A DNA stretch of 64,000 nucleotides from Nitrosospira sp. NpAV (GTDB lineage: Bacteria; Pseudomonadota; Gammaproteobacteria; Burkholderiales; Nitrosomonadaceae): the NCBI RefSeq assembly GCF_000832065.1, contig NZ_JXQM01000001.1, forward strand, positions 467,200 to 531,199. The letters are read 5' to 3'. The notes beneath the pieces are model-generated. The model worked only from the letters and a program-made list of their open reading frames with translations. It made no database searches and was not told where the DNA came from. A program made the position numbers and the translations under genes. The number at the start of each line of letters is the position of its first letter. Within the stretch, counting starts at the first letter, position 1. Positions 30,608-38,632 of this stretch are shown here, one piece after another.

Positions 30608-31452
30608 AAAAATTGTCTCCAGAAGAATCGGTGCTGAAATAGCAATATTTTACGGGTCATCAGACAGCCGCAACGACCCGCAGCATCTGCTTTTCATGAG
30701 GCAGCAACGAGTAGAATCCTCGCAGTGAGCTGATGATGGATGAGAATGTGACGTCAAAAAGGAATCCGAGTTGGGAAATTCTGTTCATGACTGCGAACGG
30801 TGATACGGATACTCGCATGGTCGAACAATCTCTTGTTTCTGAACTGAAGCTGAAACCGGGATGTTATGACGAGTACACCGGGGACTCTACCAGTAAGGCA
30901 TCTAGATAGCTATACACACTCGTAGAGAAGCGCTACTATGCTACGATAAAAATCTCTCATGCGGATGATTTTAGGGCAAGATCCCAAATAAGCCGGAACG
31001 CTCATAGACGCATTCAATCGTTAAGTACTATAATGGATTGCAGAGGTGAGGATGGGTCATCCGATGCCGCCTGCTTCAATAAATTGCTCGCTCCAAACGC
31101 CAACAGATTTTACATCGCCTAACACGTCCGCACTTGGAGCAATTGGGGAAATAGCACCTGAATTCGAGGTGTTATCCCAATTAGAGCCGGAATATCCAGG
31201 TATATATTTGTACCTGCCAGCAAAACCTCTTCATGGTTTCCTGGTTTTTCATTTTTCTTCTTAGACAAGCTCCATATTGATGATCATTCGCTTGATTGTG
31301 GGAGCAATATTTTTAGCGATAAAAACCTGCGATCCGTGTTGACTCTTAAGCCTGGTACGAGACAAATAGGAAAACGGGACGAACGTTGATCGCAAAACGG
31401 CCGACTCTTCTTCGCAACAAGGTGCCTTCGGTATCCAAGGAGCTCAAGTGAT
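30608..31452. other. intergenic region upstream of oxidase and desaturase
   Basis: A stretch of 845 bases between two divergent genes without a recognisable gene. A TATAAT hexamer at 31030-31035 is followed by GAGGTGAGG and a 71-codon frame (ATG 31052 to 31264) whose product has no features I recognise; it may be chance. The rest shows no terminator, repeat or coding bias that I can support. Confidence 0.4.
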
Positions 31453-32280
31453 ATGGATATATCCCTTATTAACAGAGAGGCTCTCCCTCCAATAATAAAA
31501 CCAGGTGATCGAATACGAGAAGCCGAGATCAAGGCCCATGTCAGAAGCCTGGTAGGAGCCCGCCCTCTTTTATTTATATGGCAGTTATTGGGTGCCTGGT
31601 GTGTGATCGCCGCCGCAATCACGCTCGCGATCTGGGTCGAGAGTATATGGGCAAGCCTCCTCGCAATTTTTCTGGTAGGTACCCGCCAGAATTTGCTGGG
31701 TCTGCTCGTGCATGAGCAAGTTCATAGATTAGGCTCACGCGGACGCTATGGCGACCTAATTACTAACTTGTTTGCCGCTTATCCGTTGCTCGTGCTATCG
31801 GTTGAGGGTTATGCCCAAGTGCATTTGGCGCATCACAAGTACTTCTATACAGACAAGGATCCTGACTTTACCCGTAAATCGGGACTTGAATGGAGCATTC
31901 CGATGTCGCGGCAGCAACTCGTGCGTCTATTTCTTGGTGACATTTTTGGGCTCAACATTTGGCGCCTGATTCGAGGAAAGCGGCCCGAAGCCGCCGGCGT
32001 GCGTGATGAATTCCAGCGGCGGAACCCGACGCCAAAGTGGGTACGCTTCGCATTCTGGATGATAGTCGCGGCCGCATTATCCTTAAGCGGAGGCTGGTTT
32101 TATTTTCTTTTATACTGGATTTTGCCGCTTCTTACGGTTGCTCAGTGCCTGGTGCGCCTTGGGGCGCTAAGCGAACATAAATACAATGTCAATTCGACAG
32201 AGCTCAATGCGGTGAAGTTCGGCACATTTCCTTCCGCCAGTTCAGGCACCGCGGCTTTGATATCAGCCGGGCTGAAATAG
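31453..32280 (+). pseudogene. fatty acid desaturase, 3'-truncated
   Basis: Membrane fatty acid desaturase cut off at its C terminus. Residues 1 to about 250 look normal: membrane segments near 40-80 and 200-235, first His box HEQVH (87-91), second box HLAHH (124-128), and GALSEHKYNVNSTE, the stretch that normally precedes the last part of the enzyme. The third His box (HxxHH), needed for the di-iron centre, is missing. The remaining residues up to 32280 are read out of the antisense strand of the opposing ShlB-like gene, so the frame ends by accident. An AAGGAG lies 12 bases before ATG 31453. Probably inactive. Confidence 0.8.
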
Positions 32281-32786
32281 CGCGAATCAACCACGCGCAA
32301 GCGTTTCACCGGCGCTTCAGTCACCGTCAGCCTGACAACGCCGTCATCGACTTTTTGTTGCGGAATGCTCACCAGAACCGTCAGGTAACCCGACTCATGA
32401 TAGGCGCGTTCCAATGCATCGCGCGCCTGTTCCACTTCCTGCAACGATTTCTTTTCGCCCAGGTAGGGATAAACCGCCTGCTCCACGACGGTGACGGGCA
32501 ACAATGTCGTACCCTGGATGCGATATTCGAATACATCGAATATCGCATCCTGCGCATGGGACGCATGCATCCATCCCGCCAGAAAAACCAGGCATCCCGC
32601 TCGCAGTACCTTGCCAAGAAATCGCCGAATCAATCCCCTGCGGGGCACACCGCCCGCAAGATGGAAAGAATCACCCCGCGCACCCCAGAAAGGGGTGAGA
32701 CTACCACCGCTCCCGCTGCACCAAGACTTACCGCCCGCCAGCAAAATCGGAGACTGATTCAGCGGTTTCCTAATCATTCGCAACAT
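32142..32786 (-). pseudogene. ShlB/FhaC/HecB-type outer membrane transporter, truncated to its POTRA part
   Basis: The N-terminal piece of a two-partner-secretion transporter. After an unusually long basic leader with a hydrophobic stretch and ASHA-type cleavage site (about residue 78) comes a POTRA domain (IFDVFEYRIQGTTLL, EKKSLQEVEQARDALERAYHESGYLTVLVSIP, GVVRLTVTEAPVKRLRV) and the start of the next (FSPADIKAAVPELAEGNVPNF). The remaining 300-odd residues with the beta-barrel are absent: after NVPNF the frame runs into desaturase sequence and stops. An exact 15-base inverted repeat (32516-32530 with 32536-32550) lies within the POTRA coding region. It is the last gene of the unit containing 34500-35369 and 32908-34404. 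Confidence 0.8.
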
Positions 32787-32838
32787 CCAAACCCACTTTG
32801 GCCACCCGGCGCAAATCGCCTTCTATATATGTACAAAT

Positions 32839-32864
32839 GGGACAACCCTCGAAAGGGTTGTCCC
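32839..32864 (-). terminator. hairpin after the secreted-protein gene
   Basis: Perfect 11-bp stem GGGACAACCCT/AGGGTTGTCCC around a CGAA tetraloop, 43 bases past the stop of the gene at 32908-34404 on the - strand. Only a short U-poor tail (ATTTGT) follows, so it may stabilise or partly terminate the transcript before the ShlB-like gene. Confidence 0.6.
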
Positions 32865-32907
32865 GAACACCGACTGGCGGCATTGCACCGCCTTTTACGC
32901 TAGATTA

Positions 32908-34404
32908 TTACTGGACAGCAGGCTGGCAAGAGTTGCCGAGCCGCGCGCCCTTGGAGGTGGGACCGCTGGCACCGGCCACCGGTGTGGCGAAGATGCCCTT
33001 CAGATCGCTTTCGCCCAGAGTGCCGGTGACGGCCGCGATCAGGGCGGCGCCACTGGCGCTGGCGGGGCTGACCGAACCGCCGGCGGTGAATGCTGCCAGC
33101 TCAAACCAGAAGTTGTAAGAACCGTCCATCGCCTCTTCACGCTGCTGGGCGTCGGAATTGGGGACAACACGATCCAGCTTGACAAAGGCCCAACGGTCAG
33201 CCGTAGCGGTAGGCGCCGGGGTGTTTTCCATGGATACCACGCCCAATCCAAATTGACCCGCGCCGGTTGCTGTGTTCAGCGCGGTTTTCACGCCGCCGGT
33301 GCTGGACTGCTCGGTCACGATAGCGGTAGCCGTGCTGTCGGTGGCCCGTGCCGGTTCCAGCGAGCCTTGGGACAATCCGGTGGCGCAAGGCTTGGCCAGG
33401 AAGCGAATGTTGGAAGCGGACTGGGTGCCGGAGGTAGGCACGCGGCGCGCCAGATTGACCACGGAACCGGCAGGACCGCCGAACAGGCTGCCGTCTACGC
33501 TGCCGACCGTACCTTGGCCAGCCACAGCGGTATAGCGTTGGGCGGGAATGCTCGGCTGGCAGGCAGGCGTAAGGTTGGGTGCGGTAGGCGTGCCATCATC
33601 GCAGGTCGCGGCCAGCAAGCCGTCGGCCACGTCATTCTTCTGCAACTGAAGGTACAGCGGGTAGCTTACCGCCACGCCGAAGGCCTGGCCAATGTTGGTT
33701 GCCACCTCGCTGCCAATGGCGCTCAGATCCCGTCCGATTTCCAGGTTCTGCTTGTTGATCAGGTACTCGGTGTCGGAAAAACCGCCGTCGGGATAGCTCT
33801 GGCCGGGAAGGCCCGAGGCATCGCCCTTGAGGGTGGCGGTGAAGGTCTTGGTAACCGTGTCGCTACAGTTGTTGTAGCGGCCGATGGGATAGGACACGCC
33901 ATTCAGGACGACGTTGGTGCTGCCCGCGCCGGCCGCCGCGCATTTACCCGCACCGCCCAGCAACGCCAGGTTATTGATGCGCTTGATATTGCCCGGCAGG
34001 TAACCGTTGGGATTGGGCTCGCCCGCCATGCTCAGGTGCGGGGCGTAGGCGTTGAAGGAACCGGCTTCAACCGTGTGGTACACCACCACTTTCTTGCCCG
34101 CCAGCGAACCGGCGGCGGCACTCATGGTGCAGGCATAGGCGACCCGGTCGCCGCTGCTCTTGCCGGGCTCGGTGCCGGTGCTTTCCAGGTACATGTGGGC
34201 ATCATTGGCGCCGCCGTTGCCCGCCAGGCCGTTGCAGAGCGACATCACGCTGCGGAACACGGCATTGGTGGGGGCGGATGCGCCGGACAACCATACATAG
34301 GTGGTAGGGCCGGCGGCAACCTGTGCGGGGGTGAGGGCGAAAGCAACCGGAGTCGTCCCCAGCGCGGCCACGGCCAGCGCGATTTTACTCAATTTCATTT
34401 TCAT
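32908..34404 (-). CDS. large secreted protein of unknown function
   Basis: A 498-residue exported protein that I cannot assign to a known function. Signal peptide MKMKLSKIALAVAALGTTPVAFA; ribosome site AAGGA before the ATG. The mature N terminus (TTYVWLSGASAPTNAVF) and later VVYHTVEAGSFNAY vaguely recall periplasmic substrate-binding folds such as PstS, but this is weak. Eight Cys are spread through the chain (for example SLCNG, AYACT, GKCAAAG, ATCDDG, PACQPS, NSCQP), suggesting disulfides. There is no PEP-CTERM tail. It lies 95 bases downstream of a PEP-CTERM gene and upstream of a two-partner-secretion transporter remnant, so it may once have been that transporter's client (inference only). 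Confidence 0.75.
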   Translation of the reverse strand: MKMKLSKIALAVAALGTTPVAFALTPAQVAAGPTTYVWLSGASAPTNAVFRSVMSLCNGLAGNGGANDAHMYLESTGTEPGKSSGDRVAYACTMSAAAGSLAGKKVVVYHTVEAGSFNAYAPHLSMAGEPNPNGYLPGNIKRINNLALLGGAGKCAAAGAGSTNVVLNGVSYPIGRYNNCSDTVTKTFTATLKGDASGLPGQSYPDGGFSDTEYLINKQNLEIGRDLSAIGSEVATNIGQAFGVAVSYPLYLQLQKNDVADGLLAATCDDGTPTAPNLTPACQPSIPAQRYTAVAGQGTVGSVDGSLFGGPAGSVVNLARRVPTSGTQSASNIRFLAKPCATGLSQGSLEPARATDSTATAIVTEQSSTGGVKTALNTATGAGQFGLGVVSMENTPAPTATADRWAFVKLDRVVPNSDAQQREEAMDGSYNFWFELAAFTAGGSVSPASASGAALIAAVTGTLGESDLKGIFATPVAGASGPTSKGARLGNSCQPAVQ

Positions 34405-34499
34405 TTCGATATCCTTTTAACGGGTTGATATGCGTATTCATCCCTCCGCCTCCCCAAGCGGGAGGCGGGAGCGGATCGAAGAAGCGAGTGGCAGCGGTT

Positions 34500-35369
34500 T
34501 TAGGCCCCTGCGCGGCGGCGGACCATCGCGCCGAGCATGCCGAGCCCGGCCAGCAGCATGGCCCAGGTGTCGGCTTCCGGCACCGGGCTGGTAATGCTGA
34601 GGACGCCGTCTTGGCTCAATGTAACTTTGGTGAACTCGCCTGCACCGATAACGCCGTCATGATTCAGATCAACACCAAAAGGGGTCTTGGTGGCCTGGGC
34701 GAGATTGGAAGTGGAAGAAGTTGTCAAGAACCAGAAGTTCTGCTCCGTGCCCAATACTTGAGTAGTATCGACAGTGGTCTTCGCCAACCAGTTGTCGCCC
34801 TGCCCAAAACCATTGATTGCCCCGAAGAAGGTATTGGGAGCGTCTGTCGGTGTGGCAGTGCTGGCGCCATTAGCAGCGGTGGCATGCGTGCCACGGCTGT
34901 TGTTGGCATCGAGATACTGCTCCATGACGTTCATCGTTTTCACGTTTGTATTTCCTTGGCTTGGCCAAGAATCCACATTTCCCGTCATCAGATAACGCGA
35001 ACCGCCGGTGAGATTCCGATCGGTGTCATCCAGCGCGATCACATTGAATTCGATTTGACCTTTGTTCGCACCGACAAAATTAAGTAGTTGATTCCATGAG
35101 GCGCCATAGGCACCGGTGGCCAGGTCCCAGGTTTTGCTGAAACCGGTCTGGCCATTCGCGGCGAGCATGTCGTTCAGATGGAAGCCGAGATCGAACAGGC
35201 CCGAGATGTCATCCCCGCCGGTGGTTGCGGAATCGCCACCGTAGTAGCGCACATTGAGCAGCAGTTCGCCGTTGCCGGTCACACCGCCGTCGATAGCGGC
35301 AAAAGCTGGCGCCGAGGCTGCCATGATGGCGGCAACTGCGAGTGCCTTAAGCTTGAAGTTCATTTTCAT
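34500..35369 (-). CDS. PEP-CTERM sorted exported protein under c-di-GMP riboswitch
   Basis: A 289-residue exported protein. Signal peptide MKMNFKLKALAVAAIMAASAPAFA; C-terminal sorting signal VPEADTWAMLLAGLGMLGAM with basic tail VRRRAGA, where Ala-Asp follows the PE in place of Pro-x as in many PEP-CTERM proteins. The body contains a calcium-loop-like DLNHDGVIGAGEF just before the sorting signal (a dockerin/EF-hand pattern DxNxDGxI). It is not closely similar to the tandem proteins at 26-28 kb. AGGGAG precedes the ATG. A GEMM-I riboswitch lies 86 bases upstream of the start, so its expression should follow cyclic di-GMP, the biofilm second messenger. Confidence 0.88.
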   Translation of the reverse strand: MKMNFKLKALAVAAIMAASAPAFAAIDGGVTGNGELLLNVRYYGGDSATTGGDDISGLFDLGFHLNDMLAANGQTGFSKTWDLATGAYGASWNQLLNFVGANKGQIEFNVIALDDTDRNLTGGSRYLMTGNVDSWPSQGNTNVKTMNVMEQYLDANNSRGTHATAANGASTATPTDAPNTFFGAINGFGQGDNWLAKTTVDTTQVLGTEQNFWFLTTSSTSNLAQATKTPFGVDLNHDGVIGAGEFTKVTLSQDGVLSITSPVPEADTWAMLLAGLGMLGAMVRRRAGA

Positions 35370-35422
35370 TACTGATACTCCCTAAAAGGTTAAATGAGTT
35401 GCGTTGATATTCGATTCCAACC

Positions 35423-35459
35423 GGCTGATCCATGCGACTCGTGGCCCACTTGATCAGCC
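35423..35459 (-). promoter_or_regulatory. hairpin between riboswitch and PEP-CTERM gene
   Basis: GGCTGATC arms (35423-35430 and 35452-35459) pair perfectly around 21 bases. The upstream arm touches the 3' side of the aptamer, so its pairing could compete with the aptamer's closing stem, as an expression platform would. No U-run follows, so a classic terminator is unlikely. Confidence 0.5.
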
Positions 35460-35545
35460 ATCCTGGAGCAACCCGGCTACCTCCGCTTGCGCTTAGGCCC
35501 GCAGCTTTCCGTCCCCGCCTCGCAACGGGTTTGGCTTTATTCCCA
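35455..35545 (-). ncRNA. cyclic-di-GMP-I riboswitch (GEMM-I)
   Basis: Read on the - strand the leader holds the GEMM-I signature elements in order: AGCCAAACC; a first hairpin CCCGUU-GCGA-GGCGGG closed by a GNRA tetraloop; GGGGACGGAAAGC; a second hairpin with GGCCUAAG (tetraloop receptor), a GCAA loop and GGAGGUAGC; and the closing CCGGGUUGCUCC. These match the well-known Vibrio Vc2 type aptamer block by block. The base at the position that separates c-di-GMP from cGAMP binders appears to be G, which favours c-di-GMP, but I could not align it with certainty. It controls the PEP-CTERM gene at 34500-35369 and probably the genes after it. Confidence 0.9.
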
Positions 35546-35570
35546 TCCGGCGTGAAGTGCTTGGGCTTTC

Positions 35571-35586
35571 TGCCGGATGCTTGCCA
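35571..35586 (-). promoter_or_regulatory. possible sigma-54 type promoter for the riboswitch transcript
   Basis: On the - strand TGGCAAGCATCCGGCA has GG, ten bases, GC. Transcription would start about 12 bases further, near 35560, leaving about 15 bases before the aptamer, a sensible arrangement. The -12 side is a poor match (CGGCA rather than TTGCA), and the element overlaps an ATCCGGC/GCCGGAT inverted repeat, so it is uncertain. Confidence 0.4.
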
Positions 35587-35805
35587 CTATATGCAGTGAT
35601 GGTTAAGTGCTTATGAATCCCAACCTTGGTTTCTGTAGTCCTTCCTGTCTATTTTTCTGTACCGTAACGACACCTGATCAATATGAATTCTTTTCATGCT
35701 GCCCTGTAAGGTTAAAGACCCAATATGACGGCGAATCGATAAGTCAATGAATTTTCCATAAGGCGTTCGGACTATGCAGTCGCTCGAGCCCGGATGCCTC
35801 ACCGG

Positions 35806-36576
35806 CTAGAGCGTGATCTTCAATGCCATCGCCTTGGCCACTGCATGCGCCCGGTTGTTGACATTCAGTTTGCGCAGGATTTTTTGGACATGGTTTTTAA
35901 CGGTAAGCGGGCTGATATTAAGCAGGCTCCCGATTTCAAGATTGTTCTTGCCCATCTGTACGTAGCGCAGAACTTCCGTTTCCCGGTCCGTGATGAGTTT
36001 TCCGCTTTTTCCCGCTATGGCGCCATGCTGGCGATGCCGTTCATGGAATAGCATGCGTACCAACGCCATGTGCATATGCGGTGTCAGCAGTTCAAGAAAG
36101 TATGCGTGGCGCTCGGTTAACGTGCCGGAAATTTGCGTAAAGGCGAATAGACTACTGGTGCGGCCCTGGGCATCGAACATTCCGTGCGCCGCGAGGCGCT
36201 CCAGATCGTCGCGCTTGAGATCATTCGCAAAATGTTTGTAGGTAATGCCATTTGGATTGTGCGGACAAAGCAGGAATGGCTGGTTCTTACCCGCGCTCCA
36301 TGCTGACATGACACGGAATATAATGCCTCCATCCGGACGGCAAAGCTCTGAAAACCTGATTTCACTTATATTGGTACGGCTGAATTTCTCTATGTTGATC
36401 GACTGTCCGGACCCTTCATCGAATAGGCATATGAGCAGTCCGTGCGGCAAAAGGCTCTGTAGCTCGCCTTGCGACCATAGGAAGAATTGATGGCGTTGGA
36501 AAATGGAAGTTGATGACTCGATGATCCGGAATAGATATTCCATTTCTCGTTCAGTCAGAGTAATGGTTCCCCCCAT
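35806..36576 (-). CDS. EpsA-type LuxR family regulator
   Basis: A 256-residue transcription factor resembling EpsA regulators, which are associated with exopolysaccharide/exosortase loci. The N-terminal 180 residues form a sensor-like region (LTEREMEYLFRIIESSTSIFQRHQFFLW, LTPHMHMALVRML) and the C-terminal 65 residues are a LuxR helix-turn-helix (LITDRETEVLRYVQMGKNNLEIGSLLNISPLTVKNHVQKILRKL region, with KNH in the recognition helix). It reads away from the divergent small intergenic region at 36.6 kb and toward the riboswitch region. A role in controlling the adjacent PEP-CTERM genes is plausible from position but unproven. Confidence 0.82.
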   Translation of the reverse strand: MGGTITLTEREMEYLFRIIESSTSIFQRHQFFLWSQGELQSLLPHGLLICLFDEGSGQSINIEKFSRTNISEIRFSELCRPDGGIIFRVMSAWSAGKNQPFLLCPHNPNGITYKHFANDLKRDDLERLAAHGMFDAQGRTSSLFAFTQISGTLTERHAYFLELLTPHMHMALVRMLFHERHRQHGAIAGKSGKLITDRETEVLRYVQMGKNNLEIGSLLNISPLTVKNHVQKILRKLNVNNRAHAVAKAMALKITL

Positions 36577-36798
36577 GGTATTTCTTATGCCTTGATTTTA
36601 TTTGCGTCGCATACTCGGCCACGACATCGGCACGTTTATTTTTTGATCAATTTTGAAAGCCCACCTATTCTCAGTGCTCCGGATGACAAAATAATTAAGA
36701 TGGTGTGTCAGATTCATGAATATGCTGTAAGCAGAAAGGATCATGCCAGGCGGCATATGGGGGCTCATGGCGCCGCGGCACAGATCCGGATCTGGGTT
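36577..36798. other. intergenic region, no gene seen
   Basis: Upstream region of the EpsA-type gene (on the - strand). It contains no coding region I can support; together with the repeat that follows it separates the regulator from the secretion operon. Confidence 0.4.
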
Positions 36799-36931
36799 TA
36801 ACCTGAATCCGGCAATTGGATGGGGCGGAGTGCGCGGTTGTTTGGACGCAGGGGGTTATGCGTAGCAACATGAAATGGCACGACCCGCAGCGGGGGTGCG
36901 GGCACCGATGGGGGGGTGTAACGCAGCCGCG
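36799..36931 (+). repeat. dispersed intergenic repeat, family A, copy 3
   Basis: TAACCTGAATCCGGCAATTGG, then GGCGGAGTGCGCGGTTG, a GCAGGGGG block, CAACATGAAATGG and a GTAACGCAG end, in the same order as copies at 179 and 28866 but more diverged. It sits past the 3' end of the secretion operon. Confidence 0.5.
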
Positions 36932-37014
36932 GCATCTCTCCACTGACCGATTCCCGGCGGCCTCATACCTGGGTTGTTGCCGTGATGAATGGTTTCCCGA
37001 GCTAAGGCATGCGT

Positions 37015-37674
37015 TCAATAGGCTGGCGATGGGGGAATTGAACCCCCCGCCGCAGCCGATGGATCAGATGAGGCGGGGGGTGGCGGCGCGTCCGGCGGCG
37101 CGTCCGGCTGTGCCGGGGATTTCGGCTGGGGTTGGGGCTTTGGTTGCGATTGAGATTCGGGCCGAGATTTGGACTGAGATTGGGGTTGCGATCCCGGTTG
37201 CTGCGCGGTTCCACCCGTTTCTCCCGGCGTATAGACGAACGTCCAGTCCTCATAACTCACGGCGTCGGCGAACTTCGCATAGCGCTCGTGAAAATTTGCC
37301 CGCTTAACTGGTTTCCGAGTCGAAAGACTGTGGATCCCGACAATTCCGATGCCGGGCTTTCTGATCAGCCCCCACTCGGCTCTGCCCGTCATGGGATCAA
37401 AATAGATTTTGCGTAGATGACGTTTGGGTATCGGGAAACGGTCGTCGAAAAGCAATCTTTCCTGCGAATCGGGGTAACGCTTGGGCATTCCCGGAGAGCT
37501 CTCGTAGTATGACCCGATCGCCTGCCTGAACTGTTCTCCCACGAACATAAGCTCCACTTCTTTTTCCCGTTGCGCCTCGGTTTGCCATAGTTGTCCCGCA
37601 GCAGCCAAAACAATACCCGCCACCGCCACCGCGAAGAGTATCCAGATATAGGTGAATCCTCTTTCCGCACCCAT
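37015..37674 (-). CDS. minor pseudopilin-like protein with low-complexity tail
   Basis: A 219-residue last gene of the secretion operon. The N terminus MGAERGFTYIWILFAVAVAGIVLA is a prepilin-type signal with cleavage after Gly, but position +5 of the mature protein is Trp instead of the usual Glu, as in some tip pseudopilins. The middle (YYESSPGMPKRYPDSQERLLFDDR, YFDPMTGRAEWGLI, DWTFVYTPG) matches a group of pseudopilins found with the PilMNOP-type clusters. The last 75 residues are a Pro/Gln/Ser/Lys repeat ending in an Ala/Pro-rich stretch, encoded by an imperfect short tandem DNA repeat. The start is 16 bases after the previous stop. Confidence 0.78.
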   Translation of the reverse strand: MGAERGFTYIWILFAVAVAGIVLAAAGQLWQTEAQREKEVELMFVGEQFRQAIGSYYESSPGMPKRYPDSQERLLFDDRFPIPKRHLRKIYFDPMTGRAEWGLIRKPGIGIVGIHSLSTRKPVKRANFHERYAKFADAVSYEDWTFVYTPGETGGTAQQPGSQPQSQSKSRPESQSQPKPQPQPKSPAQPDAPPDAPPPPASSDPSAAAGGSIPPSPAY

Positions 37675-37690
37675 GTCTCAGACCCCTTTT

Positions 37691-38137
37691 TCACCACGCC
37701 TCGTAAAATGTGCCATCTTTTGCCTGCTCAGGTGAACCACTGCGCACATCGTAAATGCCACTGCCCTCACGGGGAGGCACGGCAACCCACGTTGCCGCGC
37801 TTTCGGTCAGGGGATCGACCGGAATAGCGCGCAGATACCGCTTTTCCACCAATTCGATCAGTTCGCTTGGGTATTTTCCGGTATCACTATAAAATTTATC
37901 AATGGCATCGCGCATGATGCTAAGATCCTGTCGCAGCACCACTTCTTTGGATCTATCGAGCGAATTGAAATACCTGGGCACCACAATGCTTAGCAGCGTT
38001 GCAATGATGGCCATCACAACCAGTAGTTCGATCAGGGTAAAACCGGAAAATCTCCAGCCCTCTGCTGGAACCTTCTCGCCGGCTTTTCCGGTGCCTTGCC
38101 TGATCTTCAGAATGAAGGCGGAATAAGCCTCACGCAT
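37691..38137 (-). CDS. GspG-like pseudopilin
   Basis: A 148-residue pseudopilin. A 30-residue leader precedes the prepilin peptidase site GFTLIELLVVMAIIATLLS with Glu+5; the body (DLSIMRDAIDKFYSDTGKYPSELIELVEKRYLR) and the C-terminal IYDVRSGS region match the major type II pseudopilin GspG, though without the typical calcium-loop tail. It lies three bases after the stop of the gene upstream. It would be a fibre component of the secretion machine assembled in the inner membrane. Confidence 0.85.
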   Translation of the reverse strand: MREAYSAFILKIRQGTGKAGEKVPAEGWRFSGFTLIELLVVMAIIATLLSIVVPRYFNSLDRSKEVVLRQDLSIMRDAIDKFYSDTGKYPSELIELVEKRYLRAIPVDPLTESAATWVAVPPREGSGIYDVRSGSPEQAKDGTFYEAW

Positions 38138-38140
38138 TTC

Positions 38141-38632
38141 TCACCACCTGTCGTAAGCAATGCCATTCAAGCCAATTTGTTGCGAGCGGGAGTACACATC
38201 GAATACATCGTTACCTTCCTGCGGATTGTCCGGTGGGCTTTCATAAGAACGTTTGCCCCAGGTTTCGGCATCAGCCAGCGCCGGGTCGGTGGACATGGGA
38301 TCGCGGGGCAATCGCCGCAAAAAATAGATCTTGCGTTTTTCCGGCTCCTTGGCATCGGGTACCCCGGCAACCAGATCCTCCAGCTTGCGCGGATATTCCG
38401 ATTCATCCGCTTTTCTAGCGACCCGCCCTTCATTCACTGCCCGTTTATAGGCATCGAGCGCTTCCCGGATTTGCCGCAGACCCACCCGCAATTCTTTTTC
38501 TTTTTCGCGCTGCGCGGTGAGTTCATACAACGGTATGGCCGAAGAAACCAAAACCGCCATGATGGCCATCACAACCGTCAATTCGACCAGCGAAAAGCCG
38601 TGGTTACTCGCCGGGCTCTTGATTGGAATCAT
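38141..38632 (-). CDS. type II secretion pseudopilin
   Basis: A 163-residue pseudopilin with a short leader and processing site GFSLVELTVVMAIMAVLVS (Glu+5 present). The body has QREKEKELRVGLRQIREALDAYKRAV, PRKLEDLVAGVP, and RRLPRDPMSTDPALADAETWG, typical for the pseudopilins next to PilMNOP-type secretins. Its ATG overlaps the stop of the secretin gene (ATGA, 38629-38632), so translation is coupled. A prepilin peptidase is not in the window and must be supplied elsewhere. Confidence 0.85.
   Translation of the reverse strand: MIPIKSPASNHGFSLVELTVVMAIMAVLVSSAIPLYELTAQREKEKELRVGLRQIREALDAYKRAVNEGRVARKADESEYPRKLEDLVAGVPDAKEPEKRKIYFLRRLPRDPMSTDPALADAETWGKRSYESPPDNPQEGNDVFDVYSRSQQIGLNGIAYDRW

Noticed and set aside
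33253..34428. 391-codon open frame on the + strand
   Set aside because: It lies opposite the secreted-protein gene at 32908-34404, which has a signal peptide, ribosome site and operon context. The + strand product is Gly/Ala/Arg/His-rich nonsense typical of a GC-rich antisense frame.
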